A stretch of DNA of 64,000 bases from positions 434,001 to 498,000 of the forward strand of contig NZ_VRKN01000001.1 in assembly GCF_008080435.1 (NCBI RefSeq). The letters run 5' to 3'. Under the pieces are notes generated by a model. It was not told the DNA's origin. It did no database searches and saw only the letters and a program-made list of their open reading frames with translations. Position 1 is the first letter of the stretch. Every line of letters starts with the position of its first letter. The position numbers were made by a program, and so were the translations under genes. This DNA comes from Enterobacter asburiae. GTDB taxonomy: Bacteria > Pseudomonadota > Gammaproteobacteria > Enterobacterales > Enterobacteriaceae. Positions 41,611 to 54,515 of this stretch are shown piece by piece.

Positions 41611-43344
41611 GTGAATATTCAGGCTCTTCTCTCCGAAAAAGTCAGTCAGGCACTGATTGCCGCAGGCGCGCCTGCGGATTGCGAACCGCAGGTTCGTCAG
41701 TCAGCAAAAGTACAGTTTGGCGACTATCAGGCTAATGGCGTGATGGCAGTGGCTAAAAAACTGGGCATGCCGCCGCGACAACTCGCTGAGCAGGTACTGA
41801 CGCATCTGGATCTTTCCGGCATTGCCAGCAAAACCGAAATCGCCGGTCCGGGCTTTATCAACATCTTCCTTGAGCCTGCATTCCTGGCAAGCCACGTTGA
41901 CGCGGCGCTGAAATCTGACCGTCTGGGTGTTTCCCAGCCGGAGGCGCAAACCGTCGTGATCGACTATTCAGCCCCGAACGTGGCGAAAGAGATGCACGTT
42001 GGTCACCTGCGCTCCACCATCATCGGTGATGCCGCAGTGCGCACGCTCGAGTTCCTCGGCCACAAGGTGATCCGCGCGAACCACGTGGGCGACTGGGGTA
42101 CCCAGTTCGGCATGCTGATTGCTTACCTGGAAAAACAGCAGCAGGAAAACGCGGGTGAAATGGCGCTGGCAGACCTGGAAGGGTTCTACCGCGAAGCCAA
42201 AAAACACTACGACGAAGACGAAGCCTTTGCCGAGCGCGCGCGCAGTTACGTGGTAAAACTGCAGGGTGGCGATCAATATTTCCTCGAGATGTGGCGCAAG
42301 CTGGTCGACATCACCATGTCTCAGAACCAGCTGACCTATAACCGCCTGAACGTCACCCTGACCCGTGACGACGTGATGGGTGAAAGCCTCTATAACCCAA
42401 TGCTGCCTGGCATTGTGGCCGACCTGAAAGCCAAAAACCTGGCGGTTGAGAGCGAAGGCGCAACGGTTGTGTTCCTTGATGAGTACAAAAACAAGGAAGG
42501 TGAACCGATGGGCGTGATCATCCAGAAAAAGGATGGCGGCTACCTCTACACCACCACCGATATCGCCTGCGCGAAATACCGTTACGAAACGCTGCATGCC
42601 GACCGCGTGCTGTACTACATCGACTCTCGTCAGCACCAGCACCTGATGCAGGCGTGGACCATCGTGCGTAAGGCCGGTTACGTGCCGGATTGCGTTCCGC
42701 TGGAACACCATATGTTCGGCATGATGCTGGGGAAAGACGGCAAGCCGTTCAAAACCCGTGCGGGCGGTACCGTGAAGCTATCCGACCTGCTGGACGAAGC
42801 GCTGGAACGCGCCCGCCGTCTGGTGGCCGAGAAGAACCCGGACATGCCGGCAGACGAGCTGGAAAAACTGGCCAACGCCGTGGGTATCGGTGCGGTGAAA
42901 TACGCGGATCTCTCCAAGAACCGTACCACCGACTATATCTTCGACTGGGATAACATGCTGGCGTTTGAAGGCAACACGGCGCCGTATATGCAGTATGCCT
43001 ACACCCGCGTGCTCTCGGTATTCCGTAAAGCCAATATCGACGAAAGCGTGCTGGCGAATGCTGCCGTAACCCTCACGGAAGATCGTGAGGCACAGCTGGC
43101 AGCGCGTCTGCTGCAGTTCGAAGAGACGCTGACGGTTGTCGCGCGTGACGGAACGCCGCACGTGATGTGTGCTTACCTGTACGATCTGGCGGGCCTGTTC
43201 TCCGGGTTCTACGAACACTGCCCTATTCTGTCTGCGGAAAACGAATCGGTCCGCAACAGCCGCCTGAAGCTGGCGCAGCTCACGGCGAAGACCCTGAAGC
43301 TGGGTCTGGATACCCTGGGTATCGAAACCATAGAACGCATGTAA
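41611..43344 (+). CDS. argS: Arginyl-tRNA synthetase
   Basis: The 577-residue class Ia synthetase has an N-terminal Add1 domain ([17 protein letters not shown]). The HIGH motif appears as [20 protein letters not shown] (about residue 130). The enzyme lacks a canonical KMSKS; the loop reads [18 protein letters not shown], as in E. coli. The C-terminal anticodon domain ends [18 protein letters not shown]. The start is GTG at 41611 with AAGGTATCCAG upstream, as in E. coli. Length is the same. Confidence 0.97.
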   Translation: MNIQALLSEKVSQALIAAGAPADCEPQVRQSAKVQFGDYQANGVMAVAKKLGMPPRQLAEQVLTHLDLSGIASKTEIAGPGFINIFLEPAFLASHVDAALKSDRLGVSQPEAQTVVIDYSAPNVAKEMHVGHLRSTIIGDAAVRTLEFLGHKVIRANHVGDWGTQFGMLIAYLEKQQQENAGEMALADLEGFYREAKKHYDEDEAFAERARSYVVKLQGGDQYFLEMWRKLVDITMSQNQLTYNRLNVTLTRDDVMGESLYNPMLPGIVADLKAKNLAVESEGATVVFLDEYKNKEGEPMGVIIQKKDGGYLYTTTDIACAKYRYETLHADRVLYYIDSRQHQHLMQAWTIVRKAGYVPDCVPLEHHMFGMMLGKDGKPFKTRAGGTVKLSDLLDEALERARRLVAEKNPDMPADELEKLANAVGIGAVKYADLSKNRTTDYIFDWDNMLAFEGNTAPYMQYAYTRVLSVFRKANIDESVLANAAVTLTEDREAQLAARLLQFEETLTVVARDGTPHVMCAYLYDLAGLFSGFYEHCPILSAENESVRNSRLKLAQLTAKTLKLGLDTLGIETIERM

Positions 43345-43349
43345 TACAA

Positions 43350-43380
43350 AAAACCCGGCAAACGCCGGGTTTTGTTTTTT
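43350..43380. terminator. Terminator between convergent argS and flhE
   Basis: AACCCGGC-AAAC-GCCGGGTT stem followed by TTGTTTTTT on the + strand; the A run on the other side allows use by flhE transcripts as well. Confidence 0.9.
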
Positions 43381-43401
43381 ACAGCCCTGATAATGCAACC
43401 G

Positions 43402-43793
43402 TCAGCGGTAGTTCACAATGACAGAATTACTCTGCACCTTCAGCGCTGGGATTAAGCGTCCCCCGCCCGGCACTTCCCAGATGAAACGCAAAGGTTCAAT
43501 GGCCGGTACGCCGTTGAACGCCTGTGTCGTGCCATTTTCGCCGTCAATTTCCGTGCAGCGCGTCTGAGAACAAAGGCGCACCCGCAGTCCGGCTGGTGTT
43601 GGACCAATCAGCCGGTAGTTCCAGACCACAAGGCCCATCTGACCGGAAACCCCTTCAGAAGGCGACAGCGGGTTAGAGGACATGGCGACACCCCGGTTGC
43701 TGAGGGTCACACCCATGCTGCTTGCCTGCCAGGTCCCCTCCCCGCCAGCCTGTGCCGCCAGCGGGAAGAGCAAAATCCAAAGCCATTTACGCA

Positions 43794-43794
<1 letters not shown>
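43402..43794 (-). CDS. flhE: Flagellar protein FlhE
   Basis: The 130-residue periplasmic protein has a signal peptide (MRKWLWILLFPLAAQAGGEG) and a small beta domain with one disulfide candidate (RVRLCSQTRCTEIDGE). FlhE prevents proton leakage through the flagellar export apparatus in Salmonella. It is the last gene of flhBAE; its ATG overlaps the flhA stop by one base. Confidence 0.94.
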
Positions 43795-45864
<2,070 letters not shown>

Positions 45865-45872
<8 letters not shown>

Positions 45873-47013
45873 CAGTGTCCTTCTCGTTCATAAAATCCAG
45901 CGCGGCAGGCACCGGAAGGTTCTCAGGTTTCACAGGCCGTTGACCGCCGGCCAGACGCCAGCGCTTCAACTGCCATACCCAGGCCAGCACTTCCGCCACG
46001 GCGGCGTAGAGTTGTCCGGGGATCTGTTGTCCAATATCCGCATGGCGGTACAGGGCACGCGCCAGCGGAGGGGCTTCCAGGATCGGCACGCGGTGTTCTG
46101 TGCCAATTTCCCGGATACGCAGTGCGATCAGTCCGGCCCCTTTCGCGACGACTTTCGGCGCGCTCATTTTGTTTTCGTCATAGCGCAGCGCAACGGAATA
46201 GTGTGTCGGGTTGGTAACAATAACGTCGGCCTTCGGCACATCTTCCATCATACGGCGACGGGCGACGGCACGCTGCATCTGGCGGATACGCCCTTTCACG
46301 TGCGGGTCACCTTCCATCTGCTTATATTCGTCACGAATATCCTGACGTGACATGCGCAGTTTTTTGAAGTGGGTATAAAGCTGGAAGATCACATCAAAAC
46401 CCACCATCGGGATAATACTGAGCACCACCAGCAGCGCGCAGAGCCCGACCAGATTCAGCGCGTTGCTCATCGCGGTGAGAGGCGATTCGCTGATAAGACG
46501 CATCATTTCCGGCCAGTGGTACCAGAGGTAAAACCCCGCGGAACTGCCCATCAGCACCGATTTGAGAATGGCTTTGAGCAGCTCAGCCCCGGTCTGAGCA
46601 GAGAACATTTTCGCAATGCCCGGCAGCGGGTTCAGCTTGGAAAATTTCGGCTGCAGCGATTTGGCACTAAAAACCAGACCGCCCAGCATCACCGGAGAGA
46701 CCAGCGCGACCAGCACGACCCCGGTAATCAGGGGCAACAGCGCGACCATGGCCCCTTTAATAAGCTGAATAATCTGGCTGAGGATCAGATTCGGATCGTT
46801 GACCATGCTGTGGTCAAAACGTAAACCGGTGGACAACATTCCCGCCAGCTTGCGGGCGAGCGACTCCCCACCCCACCAGATAATGCACACCCCTACGATA
46901 AGGATCAGCAGGGAGGTCAATTCTCGGGATCGGGGGATCTGCCCTTCCTCACGCGCCTTTTCTAGTCGGTGGGGTGTGGGGGCTTCCGTTTTGTCGTCGT
47001 TCTCTTCTGCCAC
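45865..47013 (-). CDS. flhB: Flagellar export switch protein FlhB
   Basis: The 382-residue product has the N-terminal tail DDKTEAPTPHRLEKAREEGQ, four transmembrane helices, and a cytoplasmic domain with the self-cleavage motif NPTHYSVALRYDE (cleavage between N and P). That cleavage switches export from hook to filament substrates. The start is GTG at 47013 (MAEENDDKTEA), aligning with E. coli MSDESDDKTEA. It is the first gene of the flhBAE operon. Confidence 0.97.
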
Positions 47014-47120
47014 AGTGCATGCTCAGCCCATTACGTCACGGGTATCATGCCAGTGCAGCGGAAATCCAATGGCGGGAAAAGCCCGTTGATTCGGGCTCTT
47101 TTCGGTGATTTTGTCGTAAA

Positions 47121-47152
47121 CCGCCTCAGGCAGCGTTAACCCCCTGAGGCGG
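47121..47152 (-). terminator. Hairpin after cheZ, probable end of the meche operon
   Basis: CCGCCTCAGG and CCTGAGGCGG form a 10-bp perfect stem with a 12-base loop, 8 bases after the cheZ stop. The U tract is poor (TTTACG). A smaller hairpin AGCCCG...CGGGCT with TTTT follows at 47080-47097. Confidence 0.5.
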
Positions 47153-47160
47153 AAAGACAA

Positions 47161-47805
47161 TCAGAAGCCGAGGCTGTCCAGCAGGTCGTCGACCTGATCC
47201 TGGCTTGCCACAACGCCCGCTTTGCTGGCGTCGAGCTGGGGACCATTGAGCAGGCTTTCGTTCTCGCGTTTTGGACGGGCTGCCGGTTCCGGAATGTTCT
47301 CCAGCAGAACCATCAGCAGCTGACGCTCAATCTCCTGGATAACATCCATCATGCGCTTGATCACCTGACCGGTCAGGTCCTGGAAATCCTGCGCCATCAT
47401 GATGTCCAGCAGCTGGGCGTTGGTGAAGCTGGTGTGGCCCGGCACATCACCCAGGTACTGACGGGTATCCGTCACCAGTTCGCGGGCATCCGCCAGCTCG
47501 ATAGGGTTTTCAAACCACTCGTCCCAGCGTTTGCTCAGCGCTTTCGCCCCCTTTTCCATCGCATCCTGGTGCGGCTGTGACGCTTCAACGCTGTTAAGCG
47601 CACGTTCCGCGGCCTGAGCGGTCATCTGCACAACATAGTCCAGACGATCGCGGGCATCAGGAATGGCTTCCGCCGCTTCGGCAATCGCCTGATCCAGACC
47701 CAGCTCACGCAGGCTGTCACGCAGCATGCGCGTCAGGCTGCCGATGCGGACGATGATATCGCTCGGCGAGTGTTCTTCAACGGGTTTCATAGCAGGTTGC
47801 AACAT
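47161..47805 (-). CDS. cheZ: CheY-P phosphatase CheZ
   Basis: The 214-residue helical protein speeds dephosphorylation of CheY-P. The catalytic Gln is in the [18 protein letters not shown] block (about residue 147), and the C-terminal CheY-binding peptide is [17 protein letters not shown] 47805 ([12 protein letters not shown]) gives the E. coli length of 214 and places AGG of the cheY-end ribosome-binding site 8 bases upstream; ATG at 47811 is too close to it. It ends the tar-tap-cheRBYZ operon. Confidence 0.96.
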   Translation of the reverse strand: MLQPAMKPVEEHSPSDIIVRIGSLTRMLRDSLRELGLDQAIAEAAEAIPDARDRLDYVVQMTAQAAERALNSVEASQPHQDAMEKGAKALSKRWDEWFENPIELADARELVTDTRQYLGDVPGHTSFTNAQLLDIMMAQDFQDLTGQVIKRMMDVIQEIERQLLMVLLENIPEPAARPKRENESLLNGPQLDASKAGVVASQDQVDDLLDSLGF

Positions 47806-47815
47806 TTCCATCACC

Positions 47816-49268
<1,453 letters not shown>

Positions 49269-49272
<4 letters not shown>

Positions 49273-50135
49273 GCTTTTTCCTTACTCAGCGCATATACCG
49301 TTTGCCCACGCAGGCTAAACTCACGCGCGAGGTTGCTGAAGTTTTCCGAGTGCCCGGCAAACAGTAAACCGTCAGGCTTGAGCAACGGAACAAACCGACG
49401 CAGAATGTCCTGTTGCGTCGTTTTATCAAAATAGATCATGACGTTACGGCAAAAAATGGCGTCGAACGGCCCCGGCACGTTGTACTGCTTATCCAGCAGG
49501 TTAACAGGCGCGAATTCGACGCAGTTCGCCAGCTCCTGGCGTACGCGTACCAGGCCTTCATGCGGGCCCGTTCCGCGCATGAAATAACGCTGCAGCTGCT
49601 GCGGTGACAGCGTTTTCAGTTCATCCTGGCGATAAACACCGTTACGCGCCTTCTCCAGCACCTCGGTATCGATATCGCTGGCGTAGACTTTCCAGCGTCC
49701 GGGCGTCATGCCCAGGGTGTCAGCAAGGGTGATCGCCAGCGAGTACGGCTCTTCACCCGTTGAGGCGGCCGCACTCCATACGCGATACTCCCCGGTGCGA
49801 CGGCGTGCGTGCTCGGCCAGGACCGGAAAGTGGTGAGCTTCCCGGAAAAACGCCGTCAGGTTGGTGGTTAACGAGTTAATAAAAGCCTGCCACTCCGCGC
49901 TGTTCTGGTTCGCCTCGAGCATGCTCAGATAGCGGCCAAAATCATCCAGCTCCAGCGTACGCAAGCGTCGCACCAGACGGTTGTAGACCATGTCCCGCTT
50001 ATGATCCGCAAGCACGATCCCCGCACGCTGGTAGATTAACTGACATATCCGACGAAAATGCGCGTCGGACAGCGCGAGGCGCTGTGTCATCTGCAACAAT
50101 AATGACGTTTGCCCAGGGGGCATTGGTGATGTCAT
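49269..50135 (-). CDS. cheR: Chemotaxis receptor methyltransferase CheR
   Basis: The 288-residue SAM-dependent enzyme methylates glutamates on chemoreceptors. An N-terminal helical domain ([20 protein letters not shown]) precedes the methyltransferase core with [36 protein letters not shown] and [17 protein letters not shown]. It binds the NWETF tail found on Tar. It follows tap by 19 bp and overlaps cheB by 4 bases. Confidence 0.97.
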
Positions 50136-50154
50136 AGCGCCTTCTTAATTACAT

Positions 50155-51756
50155 TCAGGATACAACTGGCACGGCCTGCGACCGCCCGACTTCTGTTACT
50201 GCTACAACGTGCTCTTTCACATTAAACACCGCGACCAGTCCGGTCAGACGATCTGCCTGGCTGGCCAGCTGATCGGTTGCCGCTGCCGCTTCCTCAACTA
50301 ACGAGGCGTTCTGTTGCGTCACCTGATCCATCTGGCTGACGGCCTGGGCAACCTGCTCAATGCCGCGACGCTGTTCGTCCGACGCCGAGGCAATCTCGCC
50401 CATAATGTCATTAACCCGCGTCACGGAAGTGACGATCTCATGCATGGTTTTCGCCGCCGTATCCACCAGCGTTGAGCCCTGCTGAACGCGCGAGACCGAC
50501 TCTTCGATCAGGACCTTAATTTCTTTCGCCGCGTTGGCGCTGCGGCTCGCCAGGTTACGCACTTCCCCTGCCACCACCGCAAATCCGCGCCCCTGCTCAC
50601 CGGCGCGCGCCGCTTCCACGGCGGCATTCAGCGCCAGAATGTTGGTCTGGAACGCGATACCGTCAATCACGCTGATGATGTCACCAATTTTCTGCGAACT
50701 GGTGGCAATCTCCTGCATGGTGCTGGCGACATGGGACGCCTGGTCGCCGCCTTTCTTCGCCGTCATCGCCGCCTGTTTTGACAAGTCAGACGCCTGACAC
50801 GCGTTATCGGCGTTCTGGCTAACCGTCGCGGTCAACTGCTCCATACTGGCCGCCGTCTGCGCCAGCGAGGCCGCCTGCTGCTCGGTGCGGGACGAGAGAT
50901 CGTTATTGCCTGCCGCAATCTCTGAGATCCCGGTGTGCATGGCATAACTGCCCTGCCGCACGTCGCTCACCGTTTCCCGCAGCGATCCCTGCATCGCCTT
51001 CAGACTGGCAAAGATCGCCGAAATTTCGTTTTTGCCGAACACCGCTACCGGACGCGCCAGGTCCCCTTTCGCAATACTGTCGAAGTGGCTGCTGATAATC
51101 GCCAGCGGCTGCACAATCATTCTGCGCGACCAGAGCAGCGCCCCGCCGGTCAGCAACCCTGCCAGAATCACGACGACGGCGAAGATCGCTCCCGACATGT
51201 GATAGCTTTGACGACTCTGTTCACCCGCACGTTGAACAGACTGGTTGATATCCTGCTGCCACGCGTTAAAGCTGCCATCAAACGCCGCCTGTGACGCCTG
51301 AACCGGTGCGGTCATAAAGTCCGAAAGCTGGTTGTTCTCAAGCCATGTCGCCTGGTGGTCCAGATCGCTGTACCACTGTTCAAAGTTCGTCTTCATGGCG
51401 GCCTTCAGCGCTTTCTCTTTCTCGCTGTCGGCGGCCTGCGCCGTAAAGGCTTTAAACTGTGCGTCAGCCTGTTTCAGGCTGTCGCGCGCGGTCGCCATCA
51501 GCGCTTTAATGTCATCCGGCGGATAACTCAGCGCGGTTAAGGTTCCCGCCTTGTTCAGCGCAGTGCTTGCCTGCAACAGCACGGCACGCGTTTGTGCCAG
51601 TGCGGAGCGCTGCTGATTACTCGCCTCAACTTCCTGCAAATTCTGGTAGCCATCGCGAAACGCCCAAAAAGACAACCCGTTACTGCCAACCTGCAACACA
51701 CCGCAAAGGATCAGAATCAGAAACAGTGTGGTCGAGATACGAATACGATTTAACAT
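50155..51756 (-). CDS. tap: Methyl-accepting chemotaxis protein Tap (dipeptide/pyrimidine receptor)
   Basis: The 533-residue receptor has the same length as E. coli Tap and the same opening, [20 protein letters not shown] periplasmic four-helix sensor (residues about 35-190; [36 protein letters not shown]) follows. A second membrane helix ([20 protein letters not shown]) and HAMP come next, then the signalling hairpin [20 protein letters not shown]. It lacks the C-terminal NWETF pentapeptide (ends SQAVPVVS), as in E. coli Tap, so it relies on other receptors for CheR. It lies between tar and cheR. Confidence 0.95.
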   Translation of the reverse strand: MLNRIRISTTLFLILILCGVLQVGSNGLSFWAFRDGYQNLQEVEASNQQRSALAQTRAVLLQASTALNKAGTLTALSYPPDDIKALMATARDSLKQADAQFKAFTAQAADSEKEKALKAAMKTNFEQWYSDLDHQATWLENNQLSDFMTAPVQASQAAFDGSFNAWQQDINQSVQRAGEQSRQSYHMSGAIFAVVVILAGLLTGGALLWSRRMIVQPLAIISSHFDSIAKGDLARPVAVFGKNEISAIFASLKAMQGSLRETVSDVRQGSYAMHTGISEIAAGNNDLSSRTEQQAASLAQTAASMEQLTATVSQNADNACQASDLSKQAAMTAKKGGDQASHVASTMQEIATSSQKIGDIISVIDGIAFQTNILALNAAVEAARAGEQGRGFAVVAGEVRNLASRSANAAKEIKVLIEESVSRVQQGSTLVDTAAKTMHEIVTSVTRVNDIMGEIASASDEQRRGIEQVAQAVSQMDQVTQQNASLVEEAAAATDQLASQADRLTGLVAVFNVKEHVVAVTEVGRSQAVPVVS

Positions 51757-51800
51757 CCACGCTCCCATCAAGCGGCAAGCAGCCGCGGTTTAATTGTCAG

Positions 51801-53468
51801 TCAAAATGTTTCCCAGTTTTCATCTTGTCCGGTCGTCGCGGTGCGCGTACGGTTTGCAGCCGATTCAGCGGCTGGCGCGCGATACGTCGCCTGCGGGGTG
51901 ACCGTGTTTCCAGCGAGTGAAGCGAGACGAAACGCCGAGACGGCCATCTTCAGACGGCTCGCCTGGTCTTCCAGGGCAGCAGCGGCCGCAGCGGACTCCT
52001 GCACCAGCGCGGCGTTTTGTTGTGTCACGCGATCCATTTCCGATACCGCCAGGGCAACCTGGTCGATACCACGACTCTGCTCATCAGACGCAGAGGCGAT
52101 TTCACCCATGATGTCCGTCACGCGGGTGACGGCATTCACGATGTCATTCATGGTCTCCCCGGCACTTTCCACCAGCACGGAGCCGGTATCCACGCGGGAG
52201 ACGGAATCTTCAATCAGCGACTTGATCTCTTTTGCCGCGTTGGCGCTGCGGCTGGCCAGGTTGCGTACTTCCCCGGCCACCACGGCAAACCCGCGTCCCT
52301 GTTCGCCCGCGCGCGCCGCTTCCACGGCGGCGTTCAGCGCCAGAATGTTGGTCTGGAAGGCAATACCGTCGATGACGCTGATGATGTCGGCGATTTTCTT
52401 CGAGCTGTCGGCGATTTCGTGCATAGTTTTCACCACGCCATCCACCACGCGACCACCGCGCTGCGCCGTCTCGGAGGCGCTTTCTGCCAGCTGAGACGCC
52501 TGGCGGGCGTTATCGGCGTTCTGCTTCACGGTCGCGGTGAGCTGCTCCATGCTGGCGGCCGTCTCTTCCAGGGCGGAAGCCTGCTGCTCTGTACGGGATG
52601 AGAGATCGTTATTCCCCATCGCAATTTCGCTGGTGCCGGTATAGATAGCCTCCGACCCGTTACGCACGTTGGCGACGGTTTCGATTAACGAACGCTGCAT
52701 ATGGTCAACGCTGTTTGCCAGCTCGGTGATCTCATTGCGCCCGGAAACGGTCAGCGTTTTGGTCAGGTCACCGCCGGCAATCTCACGAATGTGGGCAATG
52801 ACGCGGCCGAGAGGGTTCAGCAGGATATGGCGAATGCCGTACCAGACCGCGACCAGCACAATGACCAGCGCCAGCGCCATCACGGCCATCTGCCATTTCG
52901 CAAAACGGTAGTCATTCTGGCTTGCAGTAAATGCCGAGTGATACAGATCGCCACTGACCTTCGCGTATTCCCCCAGCGCCGCGCCGAGCGCGTTTTGCAT
53001 CCCTTGCGTAGGCTGCGCGAAATAGGCGTCCATGTTGCCGCTCTCCAGGAACTGAATCAGCTCTGTCAGACCGGCATGGTAGGCGTTGTATTTTTCATCG
53101 ATATTCTGGCTCACCTGCTCCATAGCAGGCTGAGGGGTTATCTTTTTGAAGGCGTCGTAGTGTTTAGCGGCGTCAGCGAGGGTGGCACGGGCATTTTTCA
53201 ACAGATCGGTTTTCGCGCTGCTCTGCTGATTGTTGGGATCCATCATCATGCGCGCGGACGAGCGGCTCAGGTTGATACGCGTTTGCAGCATCAGATCCCA
53301 CGTCGACGTGAGTTCACTCTGCTGCAGGCGGAGATCGTTCGAGGCCGCAAAGCTGTCCTGGTTCTGTTTTAATGACGAGAAAAAAAGCCCGCCGGAGATA
53401 AGCTGAAGAAGTGCGAAAATGACCAGCACCATCATGAGCATTGTGACAACGCGGATACGGTTCAACAT
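51801..53468 (-). CDS. tar: Methyl-accepting chemotaxis protein Tar (aspartate receptor)
   Basis: The 555-residue receptor (E. coli Tar: 553) keeps the aspartate-pocket arginines in [18 protein letters not shown] (about residues 64, 69, 73) and [14 protein letters not shown] (Thr about 154). HAMP, methylation helices and the [20 protein letters not shown] tip follow, ending in NWETF, the CheR/CheB tether. ATG 53468 ([11 protein letters not shown]) is used; the frame is open to 53516 but that part is the sigma-28 promoter. It is first gene of the meche operon, 45 bp before tap. Confidence 0.95.
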   Translation of the reverse strand: MLNRIRVVTMLMMVLVIFALLQLISGGLFFSSLKQNQDSFAASNDLRLQQSELTSTWDLMLQTRINLSRSSARMMMDPNNQQSSAKTDLLKNARATLADAAKHYDAFKKITPQPAMEQVSQNIDEKYNAYHAGLTELIQFLESGNMDAYFAQPTQGMQNALGAALGEYAKVSGDLYHSAFTASQNDYRFAKWQMAVMALALVIVLVAVWYGIRHILLNPLGRVIAHIREIAGGDLTKTLTVSGRNEITELANSVDHMQRSLIETVANVRNGSEAIYTGTSEIAMGNNDLSSRTEQQASALEETAASMEQLTATVKQNADNARQASQLAESASETAQRGGRVVDGVVKTMHEIADSSKKIADIISVIDGIAFQTNILALNAAVEAARAGEQGRGFAVVAGEVRNLASRSANAAKEIKSLIEDSVSRVDTGSVLVESAGETMNDIVNAVTRVTDIMGEIASASDEQSRGIDQVALAVSEMDRVTQQNAALVQESAAAAAALEDQASRLKMAVSAFRLASLAGNTVTPQATYRAPAAESAANRTRTATTGQDENWETF

Positions 53469-53499
53469 ACAACACCTTCTCATAGATTTATTAACGGTG

Positions 53500-53526
53500 T
53501 TATCGGCACTGCCCACAGGAACTTTA
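53500..53526 (-). promoter_or_regulatory. Sigma-28 (FliA) class III promoter of tar
   Basis: On the minus strand TAAAGTTC-N11-GCCGATAA matches the flagellar consensus TAAAGTTT-N11-GCCGATAA at all but one base. It lies 31 bp before the tar ATG. It lets the meche operon be transcribed independently of the upstream csu genes. Confidence 0.93.
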
Positions 53527-53552
53527 CATTTGAGAAAGGGAAAAGCGCGGGG

Positions 53553-54515
53553 TTAAAACGCCACGTCGACAATCAGCGTATCGGTGTAGGTTCCGGCGGG
53601 GGGTGTGGTTTGATTGGTCAGGACTTTCGCGGTGTAGTTGTAGGTGCGCAGTAAACCGTCGGTACTGACCTGCGACGATACCGCGCTGGACCAGCGCTCG
53701 CTGCCGCTGCCGCCCCAGCGGTTACCGGTGGCTTCCTTATAGATGTCGTAGCTCATGGCATTGCTGCCGCTCACCATACGCCGCACGTTGTTCAGCGCGT
53801 TAGCACCGTTATTAATACCGATGGTATACGTACTTCCTTTGGTACAGGTCACAGCAATCGCCTGCGAGACGGTGGGGAAACTTTGTACCAGCGGCGCGCT
53901 GTTGAAGTTCACATCTGGCGTGGTCATGGCGCTGCAGTCGTTGGTGACGGTCATGTTAAGTAGAATGGTGGTCGTCGCGGTGCCTGCCTGATTGATTGTG
54001 CAAATGCCTAGCGCGCCCACGGAGCACACGCTGTAGTTAATGCTGAAGGTTAACTGCACCTGATATGGCCCCGCAGTGACGTTTTGTCCGGCGACGGTGC
54101 GAAAATAGAGCGGAATGTTGTACTGCTTTGACCCCAGCAGCCCCAGCAAGGTATTCCCACTCCAGGTATACGATTTACTTATCTGTACCTCGCTGCTGCT
54201 CGCGCAGCCCGAGAGTCCGCACAGCCGGGTGGGGATCACGTCCGTGATGGTCGCATCATCTGTCCGTTTCATGGTGGCCCGGCTGCTGCCCGAAACCGAT
54301 GCCGCGGTGTAGGTCAGCGTCACCGAGTCGTTGGTCAGCAGATTCAGTATGGCATCACAGGACACCACCAGCGTGCCGGTGGTTTCCACCTCGCCTGTTC
54401 CGCTGAGCGCGAAGGAAGTGACGCTGCCAAATGAGGCATTGACCGTACTGACGGTGCACGCCGCCCAGCCGCCGCCTGAGCACAGCAGCAGCATCAACAG
54501 CAGCAGGCGCGTCAT
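53553..54515 (-). CDS. Csu-type pilus tip adhesin/subunit (CsuE-like, spore coat U domains)
   Basis: The 320-residue secreted protein has a signal peptide (MTRLLLLMLLLCSGGGWAAC). Two spore-coat-protein-U (SCPU) domains follow: CTVSTVNASFGSVTSFALSG (about residue 20) and the second from about residue 185 (DCSAMTTPDVNFNSAPLVQS), ending GTYTDTLIVDVAF. Two-domain subunits encoded last in archaic chaperone-usher operons are tip adhesins (CsuE in Acinetobacter). ATG 54515 is in an ATGA overlap with the usher stop and has GGGAGGGG before it. The gene lies 26 bp before the tar sigma-28 promoter. Confidence 0.82.
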   Translation of the reverse strand: MTRLLLLMLLLCSGGGWAACTVSTVNASFGSVTSFALSGTGEVETTGTLVVSCDAILNLLTNDSVTLTYTAASVSGSSRATMKRTDDATITDVIPTRLCGLSGCASSSEVQISKSYTWSGNTLLGLLGSKQYNIPLYFRTVAGQNVTAGPYQVQLTFSINYSVCSVGALGICTINQAGTATTTILLNMTVTNDCSAMTTPDVNFNSAPLVQSFPTVSQAIAVTCTKGSTYTIGINNGANALNNVRRMVSGSNAMSYDIYKEATGNRWGGSGSERWSSAVSSQVSTDGLLRTYNYTAKVLTNQTTPPAGTYTDTLIVDVAF

